From the NCBI RefSeq assembly GCF_022682305.1, contig NZ_CP093528.1, positions 1,129,501 through 1,193,500 on the forward strand: a stretch of 64,000 nt of DNA, read 5' to 3'. How positions within the stretch are numbered: the stretch's first letter is position 1; every line of letters begins with the position of its first letter. The stretch comes from Shinella zoogloeoides (GTDB lineage: Bacteria > Pseudomonadota > Alphaproteobacteria > Rhizobiales > Rhizobiaceae). Shown in pieces: positions 27,912-36,635 of this stretch. The notes beneath the pieces are model-generated. The model did not search any database. It was not told where the DNA came from and was given only the letters and a program-made list of their open reading frames with translations. The position numbers and the translations under genes are program-made.

Positions 27912-28514
27912 ATGTGGCGTGAAACGCGGGCGACCTTCGGGGCGGTGATGCTGGCACTGGCGTGTCAGGCGGCGGCGCTCGCGCAGGAGGCGCCGACGGA
28001 TGCCGACATGCGGCGCGCCCATGCCGTGCTGCTCGGCCTTGCGCAGGAGGGCGCCGAGCCGGAGCGCGACGGCAGCGCCGACATCTTCTACTCCATCGTC
28101 GAGACGCCCGAGGCACCGCGGCTGGTGACACGGCTGGAGGTCTCCGCCGCCCCCTGTCGCGCCCGCACGACCTCCGCCCTGCAGTTTCCGGGAAAATGGG
28201 CGACGCTGACCTTCGCTCTCGTCGATCTCAGCCGTGTTACGGCCGTCACGGCCTATGCCTCGGTCGAGGACATGATCGCCGAGGTCAATCCGGTGCCCTT
28301 CTCCGCCCCGCAGGCCGAGCAGATCGTGCTGACGGGCGCTGGGCTCTACTGTTCGAGCCGCATGTCGCTCTCGGGCGAGAACACGGCGGCGGACGGGACC
28401 TGCTCCGATCGCCTGGACCTGCCGATGACGGACGAGGAGCAGAAGGTGCGCGGCAGGGATGCGCTCGCCATCGTCGCGGGGGTCTGCAAGGCTCCGGCGT
28501 TTCGCAGGAAGTAG
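27912..28514 (+). CDS. Exported protein of unknown function
   Basis: 200 residues from ATG 27912. A signal peptide ends near AALAQ (cleavage after about residue 24). The mature protein has four cysteines (APCRAR, LYCSSR, GTCSDR, GVCKAP), suggesting two disulfides in the periplasm. No family is recognised. It is divergent from alr and converges on dnaB. Confidence 0.75.
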   Translation: MWRETRATFGAVMLALACQAAALAQEAPTDADMRRAHAVLLGLAQEGAEPERDGSADIFYSIVETPEAPRLVTRLEVSAAPCRARTTSALQFPGKWATLTFALVDLSRVTAVTAYASVEDMIAEVNPVPFSAPQAEQIVLTGAGLYCSSRMSLSGENTAADGTCSDRLDLPMTDEEQKVRGRDALAIVAGVCKAPAFRRK

Positions 28515-28536
28515 GAGCCGGTTCCCGGCTCGCGCC

Positions 28537-30036
28537 TCAATGCTCGTACTGGGTGAAGGACGGATCGGCGAGGTCGGTGAAGCGGGTATATTCCGACTGG
28601 AAGGCGAGCTTCACCGTGCCGGTGGGTCCGTGACGCTGCTTGGCGATGATGACGTCCGCGGTGCCTTTCACCGATTCGAACTTCATCTTCCACTCTTCGT
28701 ATTTCGGGTCGAACTCGTCGCGCGGCTCGAGGTTCTTCACGTAGTATTCCTCGCGGAACACGAAGAGCACCACGTCGGCGTCCTGCTCGATGGAGCCGGA
28801 TTCGCGAAGGTCCGAGAGCTGCGGGCGCTTGTCCTCTCGGCTTTCCACCTGACGGGAGAGCTGGGAGAGCGCGATGATCGGAACGTTCAGCTCCTTGCCG
28901 AGCGCCTTCAGGCCGGTGGTGATCTGGGTGATTTCCTGCACGCGGTTGTCGCTCGACTTGCCCGAGCCGGTCATGAGCTGGATATAGTCCACCACGAGGC
29001 AGTCGAGGCCGCGCTGGCGCTTGAGGCGGCGGGCACGGGCGGAAAGCTGGGCAATCGAGATACCACCGGTCTGGTCGATATAGAGCGGCACCTTCTGCAT
29101 CATCTGCGAGCAGGCGACGAGCTTTTCGAAGTCGGCCTCGGAAATGTCGCCGCGGCGGATCTTCGAGGATGAGACTTCCGTCTGCTCGGAGATGATACGC
29201 GTGGCGAGCTGCTCGGAGGACATTTCGAGCGAGTAGAAGCCAACGACGCCGCCATTGCGGGCCTTGAACGAGCCGTCCGCCTGGATCTCCGGCTCATAGG
29301 AGGCGGCGATGTTGTAGGCGATGTTGGTGGCGAGCGAGGTCTTGCCCATGCCGGGACGGCCGGCGAGCACGATCAAGTCCGAGCGCTGCAGGCCGCCCAT
29401 GCGGCCGTCGAGCGAATGGATGCCCGTGGAGATGCCCGAGAGGGAGCCGTCGCGCTCGAAGGCCTGGCCGGCCATGTCGATCGCCTGCGCCACCGCATCG
29501 TTGAACGACTGGAAGCCGCCGTCGTAGCGGCCGGTCTCGGCCAGTTCGAAGAGGCGGCGTTCGGCGTCCTCGATCTGCGTCTGCGGCGGCATGTCGAGCG
29601 GCGCGTCATAGGCGATGTTCACCATGTCCTCGCCGATATTGATCAGCGAGCGGCGCAGCGCCAGGTCATAGATCGCGCGGCCATAGTCTTCCGCGTTGAT
29701 GATTGTCACGGCGCCGCCGACAAGCGCGGCGAGATACTGCGACACCGTCTGCTCACCGACCTTCACATCCGCCGGCAGGTGCGTCTTCATCGTGATCGTC
29801 GTTGCGATCTTGCCCATGCGGATCATGTCGCCGGCGATCTCGTAGATCTTGCGGTGCAGCGGCTCATGGAAATGGATCGGCTTCAGGAAGTCCGAGACGC
29901 GGTAATAGGCGTCGTTGTTGAGGATGATGGCGCCGAGCAGCGCCTGTTCGGCCTCGATGTTGTTCGGTGCCTCGCGGTGGTGCAGCTCCGCATTCTCGCG
30001 ACCGGCCTGGCTGAGCTTGCGCACGGCATCGTTCAT
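28537..30036 (-). CDS. dnaB: Replicative DNA helicase
   Basis: 499 residues. The N-terminal DnaB domain (NIEAEQALLGAIIL) interacts with primase. The RecA-like motor has Walker A GRPGMGKTSLA and Walker B LDCLVVDYIQLM. It unwinds DNA ahead of the replisome as a hexamer. No intein is present. Confidence 0.98.
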   Translation of the reverse strand: MNDAVRKLSQAGRENAELHHREAPNNIEAEQALLGAIILNNDAYYRVSDFLKPIHFHEPLHRKIYEIAGDMIRMGKIATTITMKTHLPADVKVGEQTVSQYLAALVGGAVTIINAEDYGRAIYDLALRRSLINIGEDMVNIAYDAPLDMPPQTQIEDAERRLFELAETGRYDGGFQSFNDAVAQAIDMAGQAFERDGSLSGISTGIHSLDGRMGGLQRSDLIVLAGRPGMGKTSLATNIAYNIAASYEPEIQADGSFKARNGGVVGFYSLEMSSEQLATRIISEQTEVSSSKIRRGDISEADFEKLVACSQMMQKVPLYIDQTGGISIAQLSARARRLKRQRGLDCLVVDYIQLMTGSGKSSDNRVQEITQITTGLKALGKELNVPIIALSQLSRQVESREDKRPQLSDLRESGSIEQDADVVLFVFREEYYVKNLEPRDEFDPKYEEWKMKFESVKGTADVIIAKQRHGPTGTVKLAFQSEYTRFTDLADPSFTQYEH

Positions 30037-30223
30037 CGTCCCGAATCTCCCGTCCTGTTTCCTGAAGCCCGGTGGGTTTGGTTGCTTTGCCGCCGAGGGT
30101 CAAGCGGTTCCGACTCGTCCCATGCTTTAGGCCCGGTCTTAGACTTTTCCACAGGCGGCCGGGACACGGCAAGCCAGGATTGCGCCGGGCCTCTCCGGTT
30201 TCGGTTGACTCCCGCTCCGAATC

Positions 30224-31510
30224 TCAGCGCGAGGCTTCCCGCGGATATTGCCGCGCGCCGCGTGGCTCCGCCTTCGGGCTGCCTTCGTGCGAAAGCAGGC
30301 AGTCCTCGCCGCGGCCGATATAATCGCGCGTCAGCGGCATCGCCTGCTGATCGTGCGAAAGCTGGATCTGGAAGACGACGAGGTTCTGCCAGCGGAAGGC
30401 GCTTTCGGAGGCGGCAAGATAGAACTCCCAGATGCGGCAGAACTTCTCGTCGTAGAGTGCTCGGGCTTCTTCGCGCCGCGCCATGAAGCGTTCGCGCCAG
30501 TGGCGCAGCGTCTCGGCATAGTGGAGGCGCAGGATCTCCACATCCGTCACCGCAAGCCCGCTCTTCTCCACCGCCTGCATCACCTCCGAAAGGGCGGGGA
30601 TATAGCCGCCGGGGAAGATGTATTTCTCGATGAACGGGTTGTTGGCGGAGGGCCTGTCCGTGCGGCCGATCGTGTGCAGCAGCATCACGCCGTCCTGCTT
30701 CAGAAGCGAAGCGCTCTTGCGGAAGAAGGTAAGGTAGTTCGGCCGGCCGACATGCTCGAACATGCCGACGGAGACGATGCGGTCGAACGGGCCTTGCGTG
30801 TTGCGGTAGTCCTGAAGGAGGAATGTCACCGCCTCCGATAACCCCGCCTCGCTCGCCCGCTTCACGGAGAGCGCGTGCTGCTCGTCGGAAAGGGTGACGC
30901 CCGTCACCTTCGCGCCGAGCTGGCGGGCAAGGTAGAGCGCCATGCCGCCCCAGCCGCTGCCGATATCGAGTACGCTCTGGCCGGGCCGGTTGATGTTGAG
31001 CTTGGCGGCGATGTGGCGCTTCTTGGCAAGCTGCGCGTCGTCCAGCGATTGGTCCGGCCGCTGGAAATAGGCGCAGGAATATTGCCGGTCCCGGTCGAGG
31101 AAGAGATCGTAGAGTTCGCCCGTCAGGTCGTAGTGGTGCTGCACGTTCCGGCGCGCGCGCACCACGCTGTTCTTTTCCCGCACCCATCGGAACAGATAGC
31201 GCAGCCGGTCGAGAAGGCGGTTCCAACCGGTGTCGTAGTATTTGAAATCGGGATTGCCGGTGAATACGGCCTTCAGGAAGCCATACATGTCGCCTTCGAT
31301 GAGATCGATATCCCCGGTACCGTAATAGTGGCCGAGATAATAGGCGGGATCGAGCGCAAGGCCCCGCAGGGCCTTTTTCGTGTTGATGCGTAGATGGACG
31401 GGACTTCCTGTGCCATCGCCGAAGGCCTGGCAGCTTCCGTCCGGATAGGTGATTTTCAGATTTCCGGTCTCGACGAGGCGGGAAACGAGAGCCTGAACAA
31501 TGAATTTCAT
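30224..31510 (-). CDS. cfa: Cyclopropane-fatty-acyl-phospholipid synthase family methyltransferase
   Basis: 428 residues. The C-terminal two-thirds are a SAM-dependent methyltransferase with motif I VLDIGSGWGGMALYLA and the CFA-type LYDLFLDRDRQYSCAYF region. It probably adds a methylene bridge across unsaturated acyl chains of membrane lipids. Several paralogues are common in rhizobia and some have other lipid substrates, so cfa is a family-level name. Confidence 0.85.
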   Translation of the reverse strand: MKFIVQALVSRLVETGNLKITYPDGSCQAFGDGTGSPVHLRINTKKALRGLALDPAYYLGHYYGTGDIDLIEGDMYGFLKAVFTGNPDFKYYDTGWNRLLDRLRYLFRWVREKNSVVRARRNVQHHYDLTGELYDLFLDRDRQYSCAYFQRPDQSLDDAQLAKKRHIAAKLNINRPGQSVLDIGSGWGGMALYLARQLGAKVTGVTLSDEQHALSVKRASEAGLSEAVTFLLQDYRNTQGPFDRIVSVGMFEHVGRPNYLTFFRKSASLLKQDGVMLLHTIGRTDRPSANNPFIEKYIFPGGYIPALSEVMQAVEKSGLAVTDVEILRLHYAETLRHWRERFMARREEARALYDEKFCRIWEFYLAASESAFRWQNLVVFQIQLSHDQQAMPLTRDYIGRGEDCLLSHEGSPKAEPRGARQYPREASR

Positions 31511-31659
31511 TCGCTAAACTCCGTCGCGCTTAAAAATCTGGCGGAACGGGTCTGGGTCGGAAACCGGCCTGGGAAGCGGCCCGACCGCCAATCCAGTCTA
31601 ACTAAGTATAAATATTGACGCGAAATCCGGGATTTCAACCCGTGCTTTTTGGCCCCCCG

Positions 31660-31689
31660 AAAGCAAACGGGCCGGCAGAGCCGGCCCGT
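31660..31689 (-). terminator. Terminator of the rpsF-rplI operon
   Basis: Read on the minus strand, ACGGGCCGGC pairs perfectly with GCCGGCCCGT (31667-31676 and 31680-31689) and is followed by TTGCTTTC. It lies 8 nt after the rplI stop. Confidence 0.7.
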
Positions 31690-31697
31690 CGCAGATA

Positions 31698-32273
31698 TCA
31701 GGCTTCTTCGCCGTCGAGGTCGGCTTCCGGGTCGAAGAAATCGCCCGGCTTCAGTGCGTCTTCGTCAACGCCGTAGATGGCGTCGGCCGAGGTCAGGCTC
31801 TCGCCCTTTGCCTGGCGCTCGGCTTCGTCGGCCGAACGGGCAACGTTGACTTCGATCGAGATCTCGACTTCGGCGTGCAGGTGCAGGACGACCTTGTGCA
31901 GGCCGATCGCCTTGATCGGGGTGTTCAGCTCGACCTGGTTGCGGCCGACGTTGAAGCCTTCTGCCGAGAGCGCCTCGAGGATGTCGCGGGCAGCGACCGA
32001 GCCGTAGAGCTGGCCGGTTTCGCCGGCGGAGCGGACGATGACGAAGGTCTTGCCGTCGAGCTTTTCGGCAACGCCCTGGGCTTCCGACTTGCGCTCGAGG
32101 TTACGGGCTTCGAGCGTCGCACGCTCGGATTCGAAGCGCTTCTTGTTGGCTTCGTTGGCGCGCAGCGCCTTGCCGAGCGGCAGCAGGTAGTTACGGGCAA
32201 AGCCGTCGCGAACCTTTACGGTTTCGCCCATCTGGCCGAGCTTTGCGATGCGTTCGAGAAGAATGACGTCCAT
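31698..32273 (-). CDS. rplI: 50S ribosomal protein L9
   Basis: 191 residues. The N-terminal domain [19 protein letters not shown] is typical of L9, joined by the long helix to the C-terminal rRNA-binding domain. It is about 40 residues longer than the E. coli protein, because of an acidic C-terminal extension usual in Rhizobiales. It is the last gene of the rpsF-rpsR-DUF2232-rplI operon. Confidence 0.97.
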   Translation of the reverse strand: MDVILLERIAKLGQMGETVKVRDGFARNYLLPLGKALRANEANKKRFESERATLEARNLERKSEAQGVAEKLDGKTFVIVRSAGETGQLYGSVAARDILEALSAEGFNVGRNQVELNTPIKAIGLHKVVLHLHAEVEISIEVNVARSADEAERQAKGESLTSADAIYGVDEDALKPGDFFDPEADLDGEEA

Positions 32274-32295
32274 TTTCGAGTTCCTTTCTTTCAGT

Positions 32296-33270
32296 TCAGA
32301 TATTCTGGTGTTTCTTTTCCGCCGGCGTGGTGGGCGTCAGCGCTATGGTGCGCCGCGTGTCCATCAGGCCGAGGAGAAGGATGGCGAAGATCGGTATCGT
32401 GAAGAGCAATACCGAAACATAGGCGAACCACAGGGCAACGACCCGCCACGGCTTGCCGCGCGTCCTGAAATGCAGGCTCGCGAAGCCGGCGAGCACGAAG
32501 CCGGCCCCGAAGGTGCCGCAGGCGAGCGCGCCGATGATCGCCGGCACGCCGCCCGTGAAGGCGAGGACGAGACCGGCGAGGAAGGGGAAGATGGCATTGC
32601 GGTGCATGCGCAGCGTGGATGGCATGTCCTCGCGCGGGCGCAGGCCCTTGCCCGAGGCGCGCACGATGAATGTCGCGACGTAATAGGCCGCGAACAGCAG
32701 GAACACCCACAGCGCGCCCTGCACCAGCGGCAGCGCCAGCGAGAAGATGGACTTCAACTGCGCGATGGCGGCGGCATCGGGATTGTAAAGCGGCTCCTGC
32801 GCCTTCAGCGTCTCGATGACGATGTCGACGAGCTTGCTGGCCATGTCGCTGTTGTAGCCGACGATCGCGCCGACGGCGATCATGCCGAGCGTCACCATGA
32901 CGGCAAGGTGCGCGAGGATATTGGACAGCGGATACCAGGCGAGCGCATTGTCCGGCCCGCCGAGTTCGGAGGCGGGGCGCGCAAGGTTGGCAAGGTTGCT
33001 CAGCCAGCCGGCGGGGATCAGCGTGATGAGGACGATCAGCGCGGCGAAATGCGAGGAGACGAGCGCCGACGCGGTCAGGCCGCCGGCGACGACGGCGATG
33101 AAGGCGCTGGCATTGCCCCAGCCGAGGCCGGCGATCAGGATGGGAAGGGCGGACGCGGCGTAAAGCACGATCGCAAGCGACGACTGCGTGTTCGCGCTCA
33201 GCGAAAGCAGAGCGGCGGTCACACCGGCAACGAGGCCGGTCGCAATCGAGGATGGCGTCAGGGTCTTCAC
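32296..33270 (-). CDS. DUF2232 membrane protein
   Basis: 324 residues from a GTG at 33270 with AGGA upstream. It has about eight hydrophobic helices. Position between rpsR and rplI is characteristic of the DUF2232 protein of Rhizobiales. The function is unknown; the fixed operon position suggests constitutive co-expression with ribosomal genes. Confidence 0.85.
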   Translation of the reverse strand: MKTLTPSSIATGLVAGVTAALLSLSANTQSSLAIVLYAASALPILIAGLGWGNASAFIAVVAGGLTASALVSSHFAALIVLITLIPAGWLSNLANLARPASELGGPDNALAWYPLSNILAHLAVMVTLGMIAVGAIVGYNSDMASKLVDIVIETLKAQEPLYNPDAAAIAQLKSIFSLALPLVQGALWVFLLFAAYYVATFIVRASGKGLRPREDMPSTLRMHRNAIFPFLAGLVLAFTGGVPAIIGALACGTFGAGFVLAGFASLHFRTRGKPWRVVALWFAYVSVLLFTIPIFAILLLGLMDTRRTIALTPTTPAEKKHQNI

Positions 33271-33479
33271 GTTTCGCTGTCCTGTCCGGTCAGACAGTTA
33301 GAGGAGTTTCCTGACAAAGCGATTCAGGAACGTTTCCCCAACATGGGTTTTGGCTTCGGGAAGCCGGCGGTTCCGATCCGCGCCCAACGCGGAAGGGAGA
33401 TGGGGAAGGCGGCAAGCCGTCTTCCCCTTGAGTCATGTGCCGCGGCCCGACGTCGAGTCAGGCCGCAGGGTCAGCGTGA

Positions 33480-33728
33480 TTACGCTACAACGTAGGGCAG
33501 CAGGCCGAGGAAGCGGGCGCGCTTGATGGCCTTGGCCAGTTCGCGCTGCTTCTTCTGGGAAACGGCCGTGATGCGGGACGGAACGATCTTGCCGCGCTCG
33601 GAAATGTAGCGCGAAAGAAGACGGACGTCCTTGTAGTCGATCTTCGGAGCGTTTGCGCCCGAGAAGGGGCAGGTCTTGCGACGGCGGTGGAACGGACGGC
33701 GTGCCGGAGCGGAAGAAACATCAGCCAT
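33480..33728 (-). CDS. rpsR: 30S ribosomal protein S18
   Basis: 82 residues, with the S18 core [17 protein letters not shown] and [17 protein letters not shown] end. It forms a heterodimer with S6 in the 30S platform. It follows rpsF by 24 nt; a 209-bp gap separates it from the DUF2232 gene. Confidence 0.97.
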   Translation of the reverse strand: MADVSSAPARRPFHRRRKTCPFSGANAPKIDYKDVRLLSRYISERGKIVPSRITAVSQKKQRELAKAIKRARFLGLLPYVVA

Positions 33729-33752
33729 AGTCTTAATCTCCTTCAGCTTCGA

Positions 33753-34205
33753 TTATGCGCGGTCTTCGCGGGCCGGACGGTCGCCACGCGGCGGGCGGTC
33801 GCCGAAGTCGCGGCGCGGACGGTCGCCGAAGTCGCGGCGCGGGCCACGGTCGTCGCCATCACGGCGCGGACGGTCGTCGCGGTCGCGCTTCTGCATCATG
33901 GCCGACGGGCCTTCTTCGTGGGCTTCCACGGCGACGGTCATGTAGCGAAGAACGTCTTCGCTGATGCGCATCTGGCGTTCCATCTCGTGGATGGCGGCGG
34001 CCGGAGCGTCGATGTCCATCAGCGCGTAATGCGCCTTGCGGTTCTTCTTGATGCGGTAGGTGAGGGACTTGAGGCCCCAGTTCTCAACCCGGCCGACCTT
34101 GCCGCCGAAGGATTCGATCACACCCTTGTACTGTTCGACGAGAGCGTCGACCTGCTGGGCGGACACGTCCTGGCGGGCCAGGAATACATGTTCGTAAAGA
34201 GCCAT
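33753..34205 (-). CDS. rpsF: 30S ribosomal protein S6
   Basis: 150 residues from the ATG at 34205. Residues 1-95 are the S6 domain ([15 protein letters not shown] ... [15 protein letters not shown]). The last 40 residues are a disordered Arg/Asp-rich tail containing repeated PRRDFGDR units, which arise from a 24-bp tandem duplication in the DNA. Confidence 0.97.
   Translation of the reverse strand: MALYEHVFLARQDVSAQQVDALVEQYKGVIESFGGKVGRVENWGLKSLTYRIKKNRKAHYALMDIDAPAAAIHEMERQMRISEDVLRYMTVAVEAHEEGPSAMMQKRDRDDRPRRDGDDRGPRRDFGDRPRRDFGDRPPRGDRPAREDRA
33796..33842. repeat. 24-bp tandem repeat in the rpsF tail
   Basis: Two copies of a 24-bp unit (33796-33819 and 33820-33842, differing at the last base) encode PRRDFGDR repeats in the S6 tail. 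The copy number may vary between strains by slippage. Confidence 0.7.
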
Positions 34206-34556
34206 GTGGCTTTGCCTTTCTTGCGTTTTAACTACACCCGAAACCGGCGCCAAGCCTCAACGACAGTTCTCAGGGGCCATAGGCCCGAAGCAAGAAAAGC
34301 GTTAATCCAGACGGTCGAGAGCGGAGACACGGGAGGCCGGAGCCCTTGGCCCCAAACGGCAGATCTTGTGATTTGCCGGCCCTCCGTTCAGCCACCAGCC
34401 GGTGACCCGGGTGTTTTGAACAGCGCGCTTATACGGATTTTTCGCGGGAAAGCAAGGCCCGTGCCGCAAATGCGCCTGCCCCATCGCGGGACAGGGTGGG
34501 AACCAATCGGGATGCGCTGCGTTTTTCCGTCGATCCAACAAGATGGAGTGAGAGAC
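34206..34556. other. Intergenic region: rpsF leader and divergent gene upstream region
   Basis: The minus-strand leader of rpsF occupies about 34206-34420, and the promoter lies at 34428-34455. Within the leader, GGGCC-TAT-GGCCC can form a short hairpin. No gene is supported on either strand. Confidence 0.5.
34428..34455 (-). promoter_or_regulatory. Promoter of the rpsF operon
   Basis: On the minus strand TTGCTT (34455-34450) and TATAAG (34433-34428) are separated by 16 bp, a strong sigma-70 match. The transcript would carry a leader of about 215 nt before rpsF. Confidence 0.6.
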
Positions 34557-34931
34557 ATGCAGGACCCCAACCTTGTCAATCGTCCCCCGGAAGATCGCCT
34601 GGAGGACCGCATGACGCCCCCGCTGGAGGACCGTGGCCCGACGGTCATCAGCCAGGGCGGCGGCACGGGTACATGGGCCGTGGCCGTGATCGCCGCCGTG
34701 CTCATTGCGGTGGGCATCTTCTATTTCGTCGGCAGCGGAACCCCGGGCGACGGCGTCGACCCGAACGCCAACACCTCGGCCATCGGCACGCAGAACGGCG
34801 CGCCGGCCGGTGGTGCGGCGAGCGATGGTCAGTCGGGCGGCGCAGCCGGCGACATGAAGCCGCTGGAAAGCCAGCCGGGCACAGTGCAACAGCCCGCAGA
34901 GGGCGGCGGCGCGACGACGACAACGCCGTAA
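34557..34931 (+). CDS. Small single-pass membrane protein of unknown function
   Basis: 124 residues. A charged cytoplasmic N-terminus (MQDPNLVNRPPEDRLEDRM) precedes one transmembrane helix (about 40-61, WAVAVIAAVLIAVGIFYFVG). A Gly/Ala/Gln-rich low-complexity outer tail ends in TTTTP. It is divergent from rpsF and followed by a perfect terminator, so it is a single-gene unit. Confidence 0.72.
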   Translation: MQDPNLVNRPPEDRLEDRMTPPLEDRGPTVISQGGGTGTWAVAVIAAVLIAVGIFYFVGSGTPGDGVDPNANTSAIGTQNGAPAGGAASDGQSGGAAGDMKPLESQPGTVQQPAEGGGATTTTP

Positions 34932-34954
34932 CGCCACCCGCATGGGGCACAAGG

Positions 34955-34986
34955 GAAACCCGCCGGAGACGGCGGGTTTCTTTTTT
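34955..34986 (+). terminator. Intrinsic terminator
   Basis: GAAACCCGCC (34955-34964) pairs perfectly with GGCGGGTTTC (34971-34980) followed by six T residues. Confidence 0.93.
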
Positions 34987-35060
34987 CGGGTTCTCCCTTG
35001 GAACGCAAGAAACTCTTTCAGGAAACGGGGGAGATTTCCTCCTCGGCCAACTCGGTTAGT

Positions 35061-35167
35061 TTCCCGTGCCCGAGCTGGAGGCTTCGGGAAATTCCAAATT
35101 GCCGGGAGGAGAAGCCATGGCGCACCACGACCATCGTGCCGAGGCACGAGATCGCACGATCGCGTGC
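35061..35167 (+). promoter_or_regulatory. Structured leader upstream of the purine permease
   Basis: Three hairpins are visible: TTCCCG/CGGGAA (35061-35066, 35085-35090; an inner alternative pairs 35069-35075 with 35081-35088), TCGTGC/GCACGA (35134-35149), and GCACG/CGTGC (35154-35167). GGCTTC (35080-35085) can instead pair with GAAGCC (35111-35116), which adjoins the Shine-Dalgarno of the leader ORF. Mutually exclusive pairings suggest a regulated leader. No Rfam class is claimed. Confidence 0.35.
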
Positions 35168-35203
35168 AATGAAACTGCAAACCGATGGGAGGGCCGCTCG
35201 TGA
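35117..35203 (+). CDS. 28-codon leader ORF coupled to the purine permease
   Basis: ATG 35117 follows GGGAGGAG with a 5-nt spacer, a near-ideal ribosome-binding site. The frame runs 28 codons (MAHHDHRAEARDRT...) to TGA 35201-35203. That TGA overlaps the GTG start of the permease (GTGA). The peptide is short, polar and His/Arg-rich with no membrane segment. It probably acts by translation itself, coupling or attenuating permease synthesis, not as a stable protein. The two downstream hairpins lie inside it. Confidence 0.5.
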   Translation: MAHHDHRAEARDRTIACNETANRWEGRS

Positions 35204-36588
35204 ACGCCCATACCCATCCGGAAGCACCGTCGACACCCGCAGACGACCTGGTCTTCGCGCTGGAGGACAAGCCGAAGCCGGTGATCGCGCTCCTTGCCGC
35301 CATCCAGCACCTGCTCGCCATCATCGTGCCGATCGTCACGCCTGGCCTCCTGATCTGCCAGGCCCTCGGCGTCCCGGCGCGCGACACCAACATGATCGTC
35401 TCGATGTCGCTGGTCATCTCCGGCATCGCGACCTTCGTGCAGTGCCGCCGCTTCGGTCCGCTCGGCGCGGGCCTGCTGATCGTCCAGGGCACCAGCTTCA
35501 ACTTCGTCGGCCCGCTGATCGCCGGCGGCGTGCTCATGGTCAAGCAGGGCACGCCCGTCGAGGCCGTCATGGCGGCGATCTTCGGCGTGGTCATCGCCGG
35601 CTCCTTCATCGAGATGGGGCTTTCGCGCGTCCTGCCCTTCGTCAAGAAGCTCATCACGCCGCTCGTCACCGGCATCGTCGTGCTGATGATCGGCCTCACG
35701 CTCATCAAGGTCGGCCTCATCAGCATGGGCGGCGGTTTCGGCGCCATGCAGTCGGGCACCTTCGCCAATGGCGAGAACTTGCTTCTGTCGGGCACCGTGC
35801 TGGGCCTGATCATCGTGCTGAACCGCATTCCGGTCGTCTGGGTGCGCAGCGCCGCGATCATCATCGCGCTCGGTGCGGGCTATGCGCTTGCCGCCGCGCT
35901 CGGCCGCCTCGATTTCTCCGGCGTCCACCAGGCCGCCTGGTTCGAGGTGCCGACGCCGCTGCATTTCGGGCTGGATTTCTCCTGGGCGCTCTTTGCACCC
36001 ATGGTCGTCATCTATCTCGTGACCTCGCTTGAGGCCATCGGCGACATCACCGCCACCAGCAAGATCTCGAATGAGCCTGTCGAAGGCCCGGTCTGGATGG
36101 AGCGCGTGAAGGGCGGCGTGCTCGTCAACGGCGTGAACTCGCTGCTTGCCGGTATCTTCAACACCTTCCCGAGCTCGGTCTTCGCGCAGAACAACGGCAT
36201 CATCCAGCTCACCGGCGTCGCCAGCCGCCATGTCGGCGTCTATATCGCCGCCGTGCTGGTGCTGCTCGGCCTGTTCCCGACGATCGCCGGCGTCATCCAG
36301 GCGGTGCCGGAGCCGGTTCTGGGCGGTGCGGTCATCGTTATGTTCGGCGCGGTCGCCGCCTCGGGCATCAACATCCTCGCCGGCCTTCAGCTCGACCGTC
36401 GTGCGCTGCTGATCATCTCGATTTCGCTGGCGCTCGGCCTCGGCGTGTCGCAGGTGCCGGAATTCGTCTCGCACATGCCGAATTTCGTGAAGAGCGTGCT
36501 GGAATCGGGCGTTGCGACCGGTGGCCTCAGCGCGGTCTTCCTGAACTGGCTGCTGCCGGAAACGCAGGAACCCAAGCCCATCCACTGA
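35200..36588 (+). CDS. NCS2 nucleobase:cation symporter, xanthine/uric acid permease type
   Basis: 462 residues from the GTG at 35200 with GGGAGGG 6 nt upstream; the in-frame ATG at 35185 lies before that ribosome site. About 14 membrane helices form the UraA-like fold. The nucleobase-ascorbate transporter signature Q-N-x-G-x4-T-G is present as QNNGIIQLTG; the final G is typical of bacterial urate/xanthine carriers, as opposed to uracil carriers. It imports oxidised purines by proton symport, by family inference. Confidence 0.88.
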   Translation: MNAHTHPEAPSTPADDLVFALEDKPKPVIALLAAIQHLLAIIVPIVTPGLLICQALGVPARDTNMIVSMSLVISGIATFVQCRRFGPLGAGLLIVQGTSFNFVGPLIAGGVLMVKQGTPVEAVMAAIFGVVIAGSFIEMGLSRVLPFVKKLITPLVTGIVVLMIGLTLIKVGLISMGGGFGAMQSGTFANGENLLLSGTVLGLIIVLNRIPVVWVRSAAIIIALGAGYALAAALGRLDFSGVHQAAWFEVPTPLHFGLDFSWALFAPMVVIYLVTSLEAIGDITATSKISNEPVEGPVWMERVKGGVLVNGVNSLLAGIFNTFPSSVFAQNNGIIQLTGVASRHVGVYIAAVLVLLGLFPTIAGVIQAVPEPVLGGAVIVMFGAVAASGINILAGLQLDRRALLIISISLALGLGVSQVPEFVSHMPNFVKSVLESGVATGGLSAVFLNWLLPETQEPKPIH

Positions 36589-36595
36589 CGCCTGA

Positions 36596-36635
36596 ACCGG
36601 GCGGCTGATTTCGGCCGCCCGGTCTTCTCTTTTTA
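36596..36635 (+). terminator. Intrinsic terminator after the purine permease
   Basis: ACCGGGCGGC (36596-36605) pairs perfectly with GCCGCCCGGT (36614-36623) and is followed by CTTCTCTTTTT. The T-run overlaps the stop of the converging aldo/keto reductase gene. Confidence 0.85.
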
